Of a DNA stretch of 64,000 bases, positions 47,612 to 55,916 are shown piece by piece (the stretch's first letter is position 1; each line of letters starts with the position of its first letter). This stretch comes from Pseudomonas viciae. GTDB taxonomy: Bacteria; Pseudomonadota; Gammaproteobacteria; Pseudomonadales; Pseudomonadaceae. The notes below the pieces were generated by a model that worked only from the letters and a program-made list of their open reading frames with translations, made no database searches and was not told where the DNA came from. The stretch covers positions 2,950,001-3,014,000 of the forward strand of contig NZ_CP035088.1 in assembly GCF_004786035.1 (NCBI RefSeq), given 5' to 3'. Both the position numbers and the translations under genes were made by a program.

Positions 47612-49272
47612 ATCATTTCCCGCACCTTGGCCGTCAACAAATCAAAGGTGAACGGTTTGGTGATCATCTGCATGCCCGGGTCCAGGAAGCCGCCACGGAC
47701 CGCCGCATGCTCGGCATACCCGGTGATGAACAACACCCGCAGGTCCGGGCGGATCTGCCGGCCGATTTCCGCCAGTTGCCGGCCATTCATGCCCGGCAGG
47801 CCTACGTCGCTGATCAACAGATCGATGCGTTGGTCGGACTGGAGCAGCGGCATCGCGCCGTCGGCGTCGGCGGCCTCGACAAACGCATAGCCCAGTTCGC
47901 TCAACACGGCACTGACCAGCACCCGTACCGCCGGATCGTCCTCGACGATCAGCACCGTCTCGCCATCCCGCGCATGCGGCGCGTGCGGGGTGACGACCGG
48001 GGGCTCCTGTATCGCTTCACCGACGAAGCGTGGCAGGTAAAGATTGACCGTGGTGCCCTTGCCGACTTCGCTGTCGATCGTCACATGGCCACGCGATTGC
48101 TTGCTGAACCCATAGATCATCGACAGGCCCAGCCCGGTGCCCTGGCCGATGGGCTTGGTGGTGAAGAATGGGTCGAATGCGCGATTGATGACCGCTTCGG
48201 GCATGCCGCAACCAGTGTCCCGGACACTCAGCACGACATAGTCGCCGGGCTCCAGGTTACTGTAGGCGTCGGTGAAACCGGCATCCAAGTGTCGGTTGAA
48301 CGTCTGAACCACCAGCTCTCCGCCGTCCGGCATGGCGTCACGGGCGTTGAGTACCAGGTTAAGTAACGCGCTTTCCAGTTGGTTGGGGTCGGCTTCGGCG
48401 ATCCAGAGCTGATCGTCCAGTTGCATGTCCAGCCGCACGCTCTCATTGAGGCTGCGTTGCAGCAGCTCCCCCATGGACAGCACCAGTGTATTCATCTGCA
48501 CGGCTTTTGAATCCAGCGATTGTCGGCGGGAGAAGGCCAGCAAGCGATGGGTCAGGCCGGCGGCGCGGTTGGCCGAGGTCACGCCGAGGTCGATCAGGCT
48601 GTCCAGGTCCTCGGTGCGGCCCCGGGCCAGGCGCCGGCGCAGCAACTCAAGGCTGCCGATGATTCCGGTGAGCATGTTGTTGAAGTCATGGGCAATGCCG
48701 CCAGTGAGCTGGCCGACGGCTTCCATTTTCTGCGACTGGCGCAGGGCTTCTTCGTTATGCCGCAATTGGGCCGTGCGTTCCTCCACCTGCTGCTCGAGGG
48801 TTTCGAGGATCGTTTGCAGGCGCAGTTCACTGTTGCTGAGGTCGATCAGGCGGTCCCGGGCTTCGTACTGCCTTCGGCGACCGCGTACGGCAGTGGTCAC
48901 CAGGCTCACCAGGGTCACCGGGTGAAAAGGGCGCTCGAGGAACGTCACGTTACCCAGTTGGGCACCGATGCGGGCTGCCGGGTTCTGTTCAGGGCCGCCG
49001 TGGTGGGTCAACAGGACGATGGGCAGGTCGGACCAGGCCGGTTGCTGTTCGATATGCAGGAGCAGGGTTTCGAGGTCCGGCCCGACCAGGGCCTCCGAGG
49101 ACACCACCAACAGGCCGGCACCGTGCTCCAGTTCTTCGCACAGGTGCCCCAGATGGCGACAGATGAGGCCGGCAAAGCCGGCTTCGTTGAGGATCATCAG
49201 GGCGATCTGGCTGTCCCGTCCCAGCGGTGCGAGGATCAATGCCCGCTCCGACAGGGGCTCGGCCAACGTCAC
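47605..49272 (-). CDS. Hybrid kinase with pseudo-receiver N-terminus, coupled to KaiC-like gene
   Basis: 555 residues, soluble. Residues about 8-130 look like a receiver fold but read VVSSEAL where the phospho-Asp should be. A coiled coil leads to HisKA with His195 in [11 protein letters not shown], HATPase ([12 protein letters not shown]), then a C-terminal receiver with Asp489 in [12 protein letters not shown]. The ATGA overlap with the KaiC-like gene upstream indicates coupled translation. The stop codon lies within a palindromic repeat. Confidence 0.92.
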   Translation of the reverse strand: MTLAEPLSERALILAPLGRDSQIALMILNEAGFAGLICRHLGHLCEELEHGAGLLVVSSEALVGPDLETLLLHIEQQPAWSDLPIVLLTHHGGPEQNPAARIGAQLGNVTFLERPFHPVTLVSLVTTAVRGRRRQYEARDRLIDLSNSELRLQTILETLEQQVEERTAQLRHNEEALRQSQKMEAVGQLTGGIAHDFNNMLTGIIGSLELLRRRLARGRTEDLDSLIDLGVTSANRAAGLTHRLLAFSRRQSLDSKAVQMNTLVLSMGELLQRSLNESVRLDMQLDDQLWIAEADPNQLESALLNLVLNARDAMPDGGELVVQTFNRHLDAGFTDAYSNLEPGDYVVLSVRDTGCGMPEAVINRAFDPFFTTKPIGQGTGLGLSMIYGFSKQSRGHVTIDSEVGKGTTVNLYLPRFVGEAIQEPPVVTPHAPHARDGETVLIVEDDPAVRVLVSAVLSELGYAFVEAADADGAMPLLQSDQRIDLLISDVGLPGMNGRQLAEIGRQIRPDLRVLFITGYAEHAAVRGGFLDPGMQMITKPFTFDLLTAKVREMIL

Positions 49273-50786
49273 GGTAAGTCATCCTTGAGCAGCGGGTTAT
49301 CCGCTCCCACATAGTTTGGCACCCCACGCAATACGCCCTGGAACGCTTCCAGCGGTTCGCCGATGGTCATGCCCTGGGGGCTGATGCGGTATTCGCGAAT
49401 GGTGGATTCGTGGCTGCCGGTGCGTTTCTTGATGATGGATATCGCGCGGCGGACCTTGCCCAGCGCCTCGAAATAACGCAACAGAATCACCGTGTCGGCC
49501 AGGTAGGTAATGTCCACAGGCGCCTGCATGTCGCCCACCAGGCCGTGTTGTGCCACGGTCATGAAGGTCGCCGCGCCCCTGCGGTTCAGATAGAGCAGCA
49601 GCTCATGCACATGCAGCACCAGGGCGTTTTCCTCCGGCATGGCGGCCTGGTAGCCGTTGATACTGTCGATCACAACGGTCTTGATGTTGCCTTCATCGAC
49701 GCAGCTGCGCACCCGATGTGAGAATTCGCCGGGGGACAGCTCGGCGGCGTCCACCTGTTCGATCACCAGGTTTCCGGTCCTTCTCAGCGCCTCCAGGTCG
49801 ATGCCTACGTTCTTCATGCGCTCGAACAGCAGGCCCAACTCTTCGTCGAAGATGAACAGCGCGGCTTTCTCGCCGCGCTGCACGGCAGCGGCGGCAAAGA
49901 TCATCGAAATCAAGGACTTGCCGGTGCCGGCGGGACCCAGGATCAACGTGCTGGAGCCGGTCTCGATACCGCCACCGAGCAGGGCGTCCACGCCATCCAG
50001 GCCGCTGGAGAGCTGTTGGCGCAGGTACTGCCCGCGGTGTTCGGCTGCCACCAGGCGCGGAAAAACATGGATGCCGTCGCCCATGATGGTGAAATCATGA
50101 AAGCCACCGCGGTATTTTTGCCCGCGATATTTCACCACCCGGATCCGCCGCCGCTCGGCGCCATAATTGGGGGTCAGTTCTTCCAGGCGGATCACCCCGT
50201 GGGCGACGCTGTGCACGGTCTTGTCCAGGGACTCGGTGGTCAAGTCGTCCAGCAGCAACACCGTAGCGTCATAGCGCACGAAGTAGTGTTTGATCGCCAG
50301 GATCTGGCGGCGATAGCGCAGGGAGCTTTGCGCCAGCAGGCGGATCTCCGACAGGCTGTCGAGCACCACCCGGGTCGGCTTGACGCGCTCGACCACTTCG
50401 AAGATCTGGCGGGTCGCTTCGCCCAGCTCCAGGTCCGAGGAGTACAACAGGCTTTGTTGATGCTCGGCATTGAGCAGGCTTTCGGGCGGGGTCAGCTCGA
50501 AAATATGAACGTTCTCATCGATGGTCCAGCCGTGGGATGCCGCGCCCTGGCGCAGTTCACGCTCGGTTTCCGACAGCGTGATGTACAACGAACGTTCACC
50601 GGCTTTGGCGCCGGCCAGCAGGAATTGCAACGCGACCGTGGTCTTGCCGGTCCCCGGTTCCCCTTCCAGCAGGAACACATGGCCGCGGGACAGGCCACCG
50701 CAAAGGATATCGTCCAACCCTTCAATACCGGTGGCGGCTTTTGCGCTGATCAACTCAATAGATGTAGACAAAAATAGCCCTCTCAT
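49269..50786 (-). CDS. Double-domain KaiC-like RecA-family ATPase
   Basis: 505 residues with two KaiC domains, each with Walker A: GEPGTGKTT (42-50) and GPAGTGKS (284-291), plus Walker B-like VVLDSLSEIRLL and VVIDSINGYQ. Acidic catalytic positions appear as SETE and FDEE. By hand alignment the cyanobacterial Ser431/Thr432 pair corresponds to Thr-Tyr here (DITYLADT). No kaiA or kaiB is near. The ATG at 50786 lacks a ribosome site; a TTG at 50771 has GAGAGGG before it and may be the true start. Confidence 0.92.
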   Translation of the reverse strand: MRGLFLSTSIELISAKAATGIEGLDDILCGGLSRGHVFLLEGEPGTGKTTVALQFLLAGAKAGERSLYITLSETERELRQGAASHGWTIDENVHIFELTPPESLLNAEHQQSLLYSSDLELGEATRQIFEVVERVKPTRVVLDSLSEIRLLAQSSLRYRRQILAIKHYFVRYDATVLLLDDLTTESLDKTVHSVAHGVIRLEELTPNYGAERRRIRVVKYRGQKYRGGFHDFTIMGDGIHVFPRLVAAEHRGQYLRQQLSSGLDGVDALLGGGIETGSSTLILGPAGTGKSLISMIFAAAAVQRGEKAALFIFDEELGLLFERMKNVGIDLEALRRTGNLVIEQVDAAELSPGEFSHRVRSCVDEGNIKTVVIDSINGYQAAMPEENALVLHVHELLLYLNRRGAATFMTVAQHGLVGDMQAPVDITYLADTVILLRYFEALGKVRRAISIIKKRTGSHESTIREYRISPQGMTIGEPLEAFQGVLRGVPNYVGADNPLLKDDLP

Positions 50787-50924
50787 GACTAGGGAAGTGG
50801 GCAGCAGGCTGGAGTACGCCTGAGAATGAACTGCCTGAACACTTGACCTTTTGCGATGATGGCGGTTCCGCTTTCTGTTGCAAAACGAGGTCTACTGCAC
50901 AATTTCTGGCTGGTGGTGCGATGC

Positions 50925-51980
50925 CTACAGGCCTTGCTGCAAGGCCGGATCGTCGGGGTTGAGCTGCTCGAGTTGGGCCAGCAGGATCTGCACATTCTGC
51001 AATTGTCCGGTCTCCTTCCAGTAGTTGATCAACAACACTCGGGCCTTGCGGTCGGCGGGGTAGCGCTGGACGATTTCCTGTAGCTGTTTCTGCGCGGCTT
51101 CCAGTTCCTGCTCGGCGTGCAGGGTGGTTGCCAGGTCATAACGGTATGTGCGGTTATTGGGTTCAAGTTCCACGGCTTTTGCCAGGCCCAGTACCGCGTA
51201 TTCGTTCTGGCCATGTTGCAGCAGCCACAGGCCCAATGCATGTTGCAGATAAGCCGAGTCCGGTTGGGTTTGCAACTGCCGGGCGAGCAAATGTCTTGCG
51301 GCTTCGCCCTGGCCCTGTTTGTCCAGCACTTCGATCTGCATGACCAACGCCGGCAGGTTGTCCGGTTGCAGGCGCAAGGTGTGTTCCAGCGCCTGCTGGG
51401 CCTTTTTCAGCTCGGCGTTGTGCAAGTGCAGGCGGGCAAGCTGATAGTGCGACTCGGCCGTTTGCGGGCCGTCTTCAAGCACCTGCTCCCAGGTGTCGAT
51501 GGCGAGCTGCATCGCGCCGAAATACAAGCCGAGGTCATCCGGTGACGAACCCAGTAGTGCGTTCACGGCGGCGAATCGGACGCTCTGGTCATCATCATCG
51601 AGCAACGGTCCCAGCAATAGGCTGCGTTGGCCTGTCGGCACCAGCCCGACGATGCTGCCAATGGCCGCTCGACGTACATCTGGCGATTCGCTGTGCAGGT
51701 CCGCGGCCGCCAGTTTGAGGGCCTGAGGGCTTGGGTAGTTGGGCAACTCGGCGTGCAGCCACACGCGCCGCTTGGGTGAGAGGTCCGGGCGTCCCAGTTG
51801 TTGATAAAGCATTCGCGCCGCGCCCGGCTGCCCGTTGCGGGCCTTTTCCAGGGCTTCACTGTAGCCACGCTTGATCGCCTCGGGGATCTGCGGGGTAGTG
51901 CTGCGTAGCCACACCGCGAGGAGACCGATCACCAACAGGACGGACAGGCTGATAAGCAGATAGCGGCGGGGCAGATGCAT
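50925..51980 (-). CDS. Membrane-anchored TPR/HEAT-like repeat protein
   Basis: 351 residues from ATG 51980. One N-terminal span (about 7-27), then a HEAT-like part (residues 90-150, DVRRAAIGSIVGLV and SVRFAAVNALLG) and tetratricopeptide repeats from about 165 to the end (AESHYQLARLHLHNAELKKA, YRYDLATTLHAEQEL). Probably a periplasmic scaffold. Same strand as the KaiC-like gene, 138 bp upstream of it. Whether it belongs to the signalling set is unclear. Confidence 0.82.
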   Translation of the reverse strand: MHLPRRYLLISLSVLLVIGLLAVWLRSTTPQIPEAIKRGYSEALEKARNGQPGAARMLYQQLGRPDLSPKRRVWLHAELPNYPSPQALKLAAADLHSESPDVRRAAIGSIVGLVPTGQRSLLLGPLLDDDDQSVRFAAVNALLGSSPDDLGLYFGAMQLAIDTWEQVLEDGPQTAESHYQLARLHLHNAELKKAQQALEHTLRLQPDNLPALVMQIEVLDKQGQGEAARHLLARQLQTQPDSAYLQHALGLWLLQHGQNEYAVLGLAKAVELEPNNRTYRYDLATTLHAEQELEAAQKQLQEIVQRYPADRKARVLLINYWKETGQLQNVQILLAQLEQLNPDDPALQQGL

Positions 51981-52098
51981 GCAGGAAATCCATAACCAGA
52001 AGCGCGAAATGTCGCAAGCTTCGGCCAGGTGCGGGCCTGAGTCAAACCTTAAGGACGCTTCGGGTGATGCCGTGGGCTTCAACCAGACCGCGTCATCG

Positions 52099-52200
52099 TT
52101 GATCGCGAGCAAGCTCGCTCCCACAGGGATTGGTTGTGGAAGCAGACTTTGTGATTGCCCGCAAACCAATGTGGGAGCGAGCTTGCTCGCGATGGCGGCG
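52099..52200. repeat. Two REP units in reversed arrangement
   Basis: CGCGAGCAAGCTCGCTCCCACA at the left and TGTGGGAGCGAGCTTGCTCGCG at the right. Here the CCCAC ends face each other, opposite to the REPINs elsewhere in this window. Confidence 0.8.
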
Positions 52201-52262
52201 GCACATTCAACATTTGAGCAGGCAGCTCTACCACTATTGCCGGAAGAGCCCGGCTCCCAAAC

Positions 52263-53030
52263 TCAAACCTCCGGCAACGTCGAACCGCCGTCGACCACCA
52301 GGGTTTGTCCGGTGACATAGGCGGCCAGGTCCGAGGCCAGGAACAGCATGGCCCCAGCGATGTCGCTCGGCTTGCCGAGGCGCCCCAGCGGTACCCGGCG
52401 GGCGATGTCCTGGTTGACTTCATCGTCCCCGAGGTTGGCCATGGCCGGTGTTGCGATCATGCCGGGCTCGACACCGTTGACCCGCACATTCTCAGCGGCC
52501 AGTTCCAGCGCCGCGTTACGAATGAAACCGTTGACCCCGGCCTTCGACGCCGCGTAGTGGCTCAGGCCCGGATACGCGACCCGCGGGCCGGTGACCGAGG
52601 AGGTCACCAGCACGCAACCCTGGCCCTGGCGCCGGAACATCGGCAGCGCGGCCTGGGTCAGCCAGAACAGCGCCGACAGGTTCACCGCCAGCGTTCGCTC
52701 AAGCAGCAGCGGCGTGATCCGGGCGAAGGGCGTCAGCGGGAAATACCCGGCGTTATGCACCAGGATATCCAGCCTGCCCAAGCGTTGCTCCAGCCCGGCC
52801 ATCATCCCGGAGATCGCCGTAGCGTCGGCCAGGTCGACGCCCACGGCTTCCACCTGACAACCCTCGGCAGTCAATTGACTCGCCACTGCCTCGGCTTGCG
52901 CCAGGCCCAGGTCGGCGATCACCACGCAGGCCCCGCGCAGGGCGAAGGCTTCAACGATGGCCCGGCCAATGCCTTGGGCGCCGCCGGTCACCAGCACGGT
53001 TTTTCCGCTGAAATCCAGATCCTCAGGCAT
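52263..53030 (-). CDS. Short-chain dehydrogenase/reductase
   Basis: 255 residues from ATG 53030. NAD(P)-binding TGGAQGIG (15-22), NAG at HNAGYF, catalytic Ser in VTSSVTG, YAASK (Tyr/Lys), C-terminal DGGSTLPEV. Overlaps the second SDR by 8 bp. Probably oxidises or reduces an alcohol/ketone in the amine or aromatic pathway of the neighbouring genes; substrate unknown. Confidence 0.9.
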   Translation of the reverse strand: MPEDLDFSGKTVLVTGGAQGIGRAIVEAFALRGACVVIADLGLAQAEAVASQLTAEGCQVEAVGVDLADATAISGMMAGLEQRLGRLDILVHNAGYFPLTPFARITPLLLERTLAVNLSALFWLTQAALPMFRRQGQGCVLVTSSVTGPRVAYPGLSHYAASKAGVNGFIRNAALELAAENVRVNGVEPGMIATPAMANLGDDEVNQDIARRVPLGRLGKPSDIAGAMLFLASDLAAYVTGQTLVVDGGSTLPEV

Positions 53031-53823
53031 GGGCTTGCTCCATCCGACTGAAAGCCAGGGTTGGCACATCTACGATGCTGGAACCGCCGTCGGCCACCAA
53101 CGTCGCACCCGTGATGATCGAGGCTTGTTCCGAAGCGAGGAAGCGACAGACATTGGCAATCTCCTGCGCGCTGGCGGGGCGGCGCAATGGCACATCGGCG
53201 CAGACCCGGTCGTAGGCCTGTTGCAGCGTCTCGCCATGAAACTGCATCAATACCTGCATTTCCTCATCGGCCATCGGCGTGCGGACCCAGCCAGGGCAGA
53301 CGGCGTTGACCCGCACGCCTTTGGGACCATAGTCCCGTGCCAGGGAGCGGTTCAGGCCCAGTAGCGCATGCTTGGCGGTGGTGTAGCCGCAGACTTGGGG
53401 GCCTGCCGCCAATGACGCAATGGAGGCGATCAGCACAATGTTGCCAGCGTTTTCCCGCAGCAGCGGCAGGCAAGCCCGGGCGCTGTAGAAGGCGCTGTCG
53501 AGGTTGCTGCGCAGGGCCGCTTCCCAGGACGGCGGGCTGGTCTCGGTGGCGCTGCCCAGCCCCATGCCGCCGGCACAGGCCAGCAACACATCGAGTCGGC
53601 CATAGCGCTCGCGGATCTGCGCGATGAAGCCGTCCCAGGTCGTCGGGCAGGCCGCATCGCCCACCAGCACCAGGCCGCCGATTTCCCTGGCCAGTTGCTC
53701 CAGGGGCTCGCGACGCCTGCCGATCAACACCAGGTTGGCGCCTTCGGCGGCATACGATCGGGCGCAGGCGGCACCGATGCCGGTGCCTGCGCCGGTGATC
53801 ACGACGGTGCGTAATTCAGGCAT
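53023..53823 (-). CDS. Short-chain dehydrogenase/reductase
   Basis: 266 residues from ATG 53823. TGAGTGIG (10-17), RRR after the second strand suggesting NADP preference, CAGG, Ser in IASIASL, catalytic Tyr/Lys in YTTAK, DGGSSIVD at the end. It overlaps both neighbours by 8 bp, so moaF-SDR-SDR is one translationally coupled block. Confidence 0.9.
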   Translation of the reverse strand: MPELRTVVITGAGTGIGAACARSYAAEGANLVLIGRRREPLEQLAREIGGLVLVGDAACPTTWDGFIAQIRERYGRLDVLLACAGGMGLGSATETSPPSWEAALRSNLDSAFYSARACLPLLRENAGNIVLIASIASLAAGPQVCGYTTAKHALLGLNRSLARDYGPKGVRVNAVCPGWVRTPMADEEMQVLMQFHGETLQQAYDRVCADVPLRRPASAQEIANVCRFLASEQASIITGATLVADGGSSIVDVPTLAFSRMEQAHA

Positions 53824-54637
53824 CGGGATACTCCGTCCGGTTGAGCACCTGGCAGTAGGAGCTGACCGGGAAATTGGAAAACTCATCGAAGGAGGCGCCG
53901 GCGTAGCCGAAGATCTTGCCGTCGCTGCGGTGTTGTTGCAGGTCGATCAGCACCAGGCCCAGGGTTGGGATGATCTTTTCCCGCCAGACGAACAGGTACA
54001 ACTGATCGGCGATCTTGTAGGTGTCGCAGCGATCGGTGTCGCACAGGCCTTGTTCAACGCCCTTGAGGCATTGCCACGAATAGAACTGGTCGTTGAGGTA
54101 AATGTGTTCATAGACCTCGCTCGGGCTGTAGCGATACAGGTTGCGCAGCCCCACCAGTTCGCTGGTCGGGGCGTGCGGGCACAGGCCTGGCTGCCAGGGG
54201 CGGTCGAGGCTGCCGTGGAGGAACTGCACTTCAACCGAGGTCAGTGGCTTGCCGGCCAAGGCGCGGCTGTAAAGGCCTTCACGGGTTTGCTCCGGCGCGG
54301 GCATACGGCCGATCACGGCGGTGAATGCAGCGCTGGCGGTATCGAGCACAAGGCTGACCGAAAAGGTTTGCGCGCCTTCACCCTTGAGGAAATCCACCAG
54401 GTACAGACCTGGGCGTACCGACGTGGCCCGATAGACCGCGGTGCCGCTGGAGTGCCCGTCAGCCGCGTCCCAGGACACGGTGTCTTGTTCAAATCGATGC
54501 TCGATCTGCCAGCCATTGGCGAAATTCAGGGTGAAGGTCTTGCCCTTCAGATCCGCCAGGTTGGGCAGGATGAAGGCTTCAGGGGCGAAGCCGTCGGCCA
54601 GGGCGCCGACGGTGATCCAGTCTGTAGGTGTGCTCAT
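53816..54637 (-). CDS. moaF: MoaF-like protein
   Basis: 273 residues from ATG 54637. Lipocalin-like beta-rich fold with two halves: LKGKTFTLNFANGWQIEHRF (about 30-49) and LYLFVWREKIIPTLGLVLIDL late. It matches MoaF of the monoamine regulon, in which moaF neighbours tyramine/aromatic monoamine oxidation genes. The name molybdenum cofactor protein F is misleading. Exact role unknown. Overlaps the SDR by 8 bp. Confidence 0.8.
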   Translation of the reverse strand: MSTPTDWITVGALADGFAPEAFILPNLADLKGKTFTLNFANGWQIEHRFEQDTVSWDAADGHSSGTAVYRATSVRPGLYLVDFLKGEGAQTFSVSLVLDTASAAFTAVIGRMPAPEQTREGLYSRALAGKPLTSVEVQFLHGSLDRPWQPGLCPHAPTSELVGLRNLYRYSPSEVYEHIYLNDQFYSWQCLKGVEQGLCDTDRCDTYKIADQLYLFVWREKIIPTLGLVLIDLQQHRSDGKIFGYAGASFDEFSNFPVSSYCQVLNRTEYPDA

Positions 54638-54722
54638 TGCAAGGCTCCGGTTGGGTGAGATAGCCACCCGGATCATGCGGTTCTGAGCAACGGCGGCCTA
54701 TCAACCGTATGGTTGAACTGCG

Positions 54723-55382
54723 CTAGAGGAACAGGGCACTGACCAACTCGGTACGACTGCTCACGCCAACCTTGCGGAACAGGTTGATCAGGTGAGTCTT
54801 GATGGTCGGCAAGCCCACATCCAACTCCCGAGCCAACTGTTTGTTGCTTACGCCTTGGCGCAGCAGCAAGGCAATCTGGCGTTCCTTGGGCGTCAGGTCG
54901 CTTAATGCGTCCTCATGGGCTGGCAGATAGGCGACCGCCAGTTGCAGCAAGGCCTGTAACGCGTTGAGTTGGGTCAACTGCTGGTGGGTGAAAACGCCTT
55001 GGTCGACAGTGCGCAATAACGAAATGGCAGCTTGAGGCTGACCGTCCCGATGGGCGAAGACTTCCACGACATCTACCACGCCGTAGCGCTGCAAGAAGCT
55101 GCGATAGCGCTCGCTGTCCCGCATCGGTTGGCGGGCCATGGCCAGGCCCAGCGGCACCACGGCCAGGTCGCTGGACACGTAGTATCGCGGTTGCAGCGGG
55201 TCGAACTGGCGGTAGTGGTCCAGATAGTCGCGATGCATCTCGCCGCTCATGCCCTGCAAGCTGAAGTCATGGGCCTGCAGGTGCCGGTCGACGCAGTAGA
55301 AGGCCGCCCGGCTGGCGGGAATGAGCTGGGTGAACGCGTGCAGGCAGTGGCCGGCGATGTCCTGGGTGGGGATGACGTTCAT
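54723..55382 (-). CDS. LuxR-type transcriptional regulator
   Basis: 219 residues from ATG 55382 (AAGG site). The N-terminal two thirds look like a small-molecule sensing domain without receiver Asp. The C-terminal HTH contains LTPKERQIALLLRQGVSNKQLARELDVGLPTIKTHL. No LuxI nearby. Position at the head of the moaF-SDR genes suggests it controls the amine genes. Effector unknown. Confidence 0.88.
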   Translation of the reverse strand: MNVIPTQDIAGHCLHAFTQLIPASRAAFYCVDRHLQAHDFSLQGMSGEMHRDYLDHYRQFDPLQPRYYVSSDLAVVPLGLAMARQPMRDSERYRSFLQRYGVVDVVEVFAHRDGQPQAAISLLRTVDQGVFTHQQLTQLNALQALLQLAVAYLPAHEDALSDLTPKERQIALLLRQGVSNKQLARELDVGLPTIKTHLINLFRKVGVSSRTELVSALFL

Positions 55383-55434
55383 GGTCGCGACCTTCGTCAA
55401 AAGGGCCGCCGCTGGGGCCGGCGGCCGGGTCCGA

Positions 55435-55800
55435 TCAGGCTACCGCGAAGTAGTGTTTGACGAAACTTTCGCTGACCACTTCCCACAGCACGGGCGTGCC
55501 CTTGGTCACGAACCAGCTGTCGCCCGCCTGGTAGCGGGTGCTTTGGCCGGTGGCTTCGTCGGTGAGCACCACTTCGCCGGTGACCACGGTGGCTTGTTCG
55601 CAGAACGGATAAACCATTCGGAACTTGCCCTGTGTCGTGCCGAAGTAGGCACTACTGATCGGGTCGTTCGGTGCGCCAAAGGTCATCTTGCCGAAGGCTT
55701 TGACTTCGCCTTCGAGAATTTGTGAGCCGAGATCGGCGACGGTGCCCCAGGCGTCCAGTTCGGACAGCTGGATGTCTTTTTTGAGGGTGATGAGGGGCAT
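55435..55800 (-). CDS. Small cupin-domain protein
   Basis: 121 residues from ATG 55800 with CAGGAG site. One cupin barrel of the DUF861 type: VVTGEVVLTDEATGQ, YQAGDSWFVTKGTPVLWEV. Such cupins often sit beside FAD amine oxidases (PuuB-like), as here. Activity unknown. Confidence 0.85.
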   Translation of the reverse strand: MPLITLKKDIQLSELDAWGTVADLGSQILEGEVKAFGKMTFGAPNDPISSAYFGTTQGKFRMVYPFCEQATVVTGEVVLTDEATGQSTRYQAGDSWFVTKGTPVLWEVVSESFVKHYFAVA

Positions 55801-55916
55801 GGCAGTGACTCCTGGTGATTGAAATAACAAAGGTGGGGTGTGTCCAGTGCCAGTCAGTTAAACCTCGCTCCCACAAGGGGTTGCTTAACTGACCGACATC
55901 CAGGGGTGTCTGGCCG

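Noticed and set aside
49269-50786. A circadian clock
   Set aside because: Only a KaiC-like protein is present; no kaiA or kaiB, and the phosphosite pair is not conserved by hand alignment.
53816-54637. Molybdenum cofactor biosynthesis role for MoaF
   Set aside because: The name is historical; the context is amine/aromatic catabolism and no other moa cofactor genes are present.
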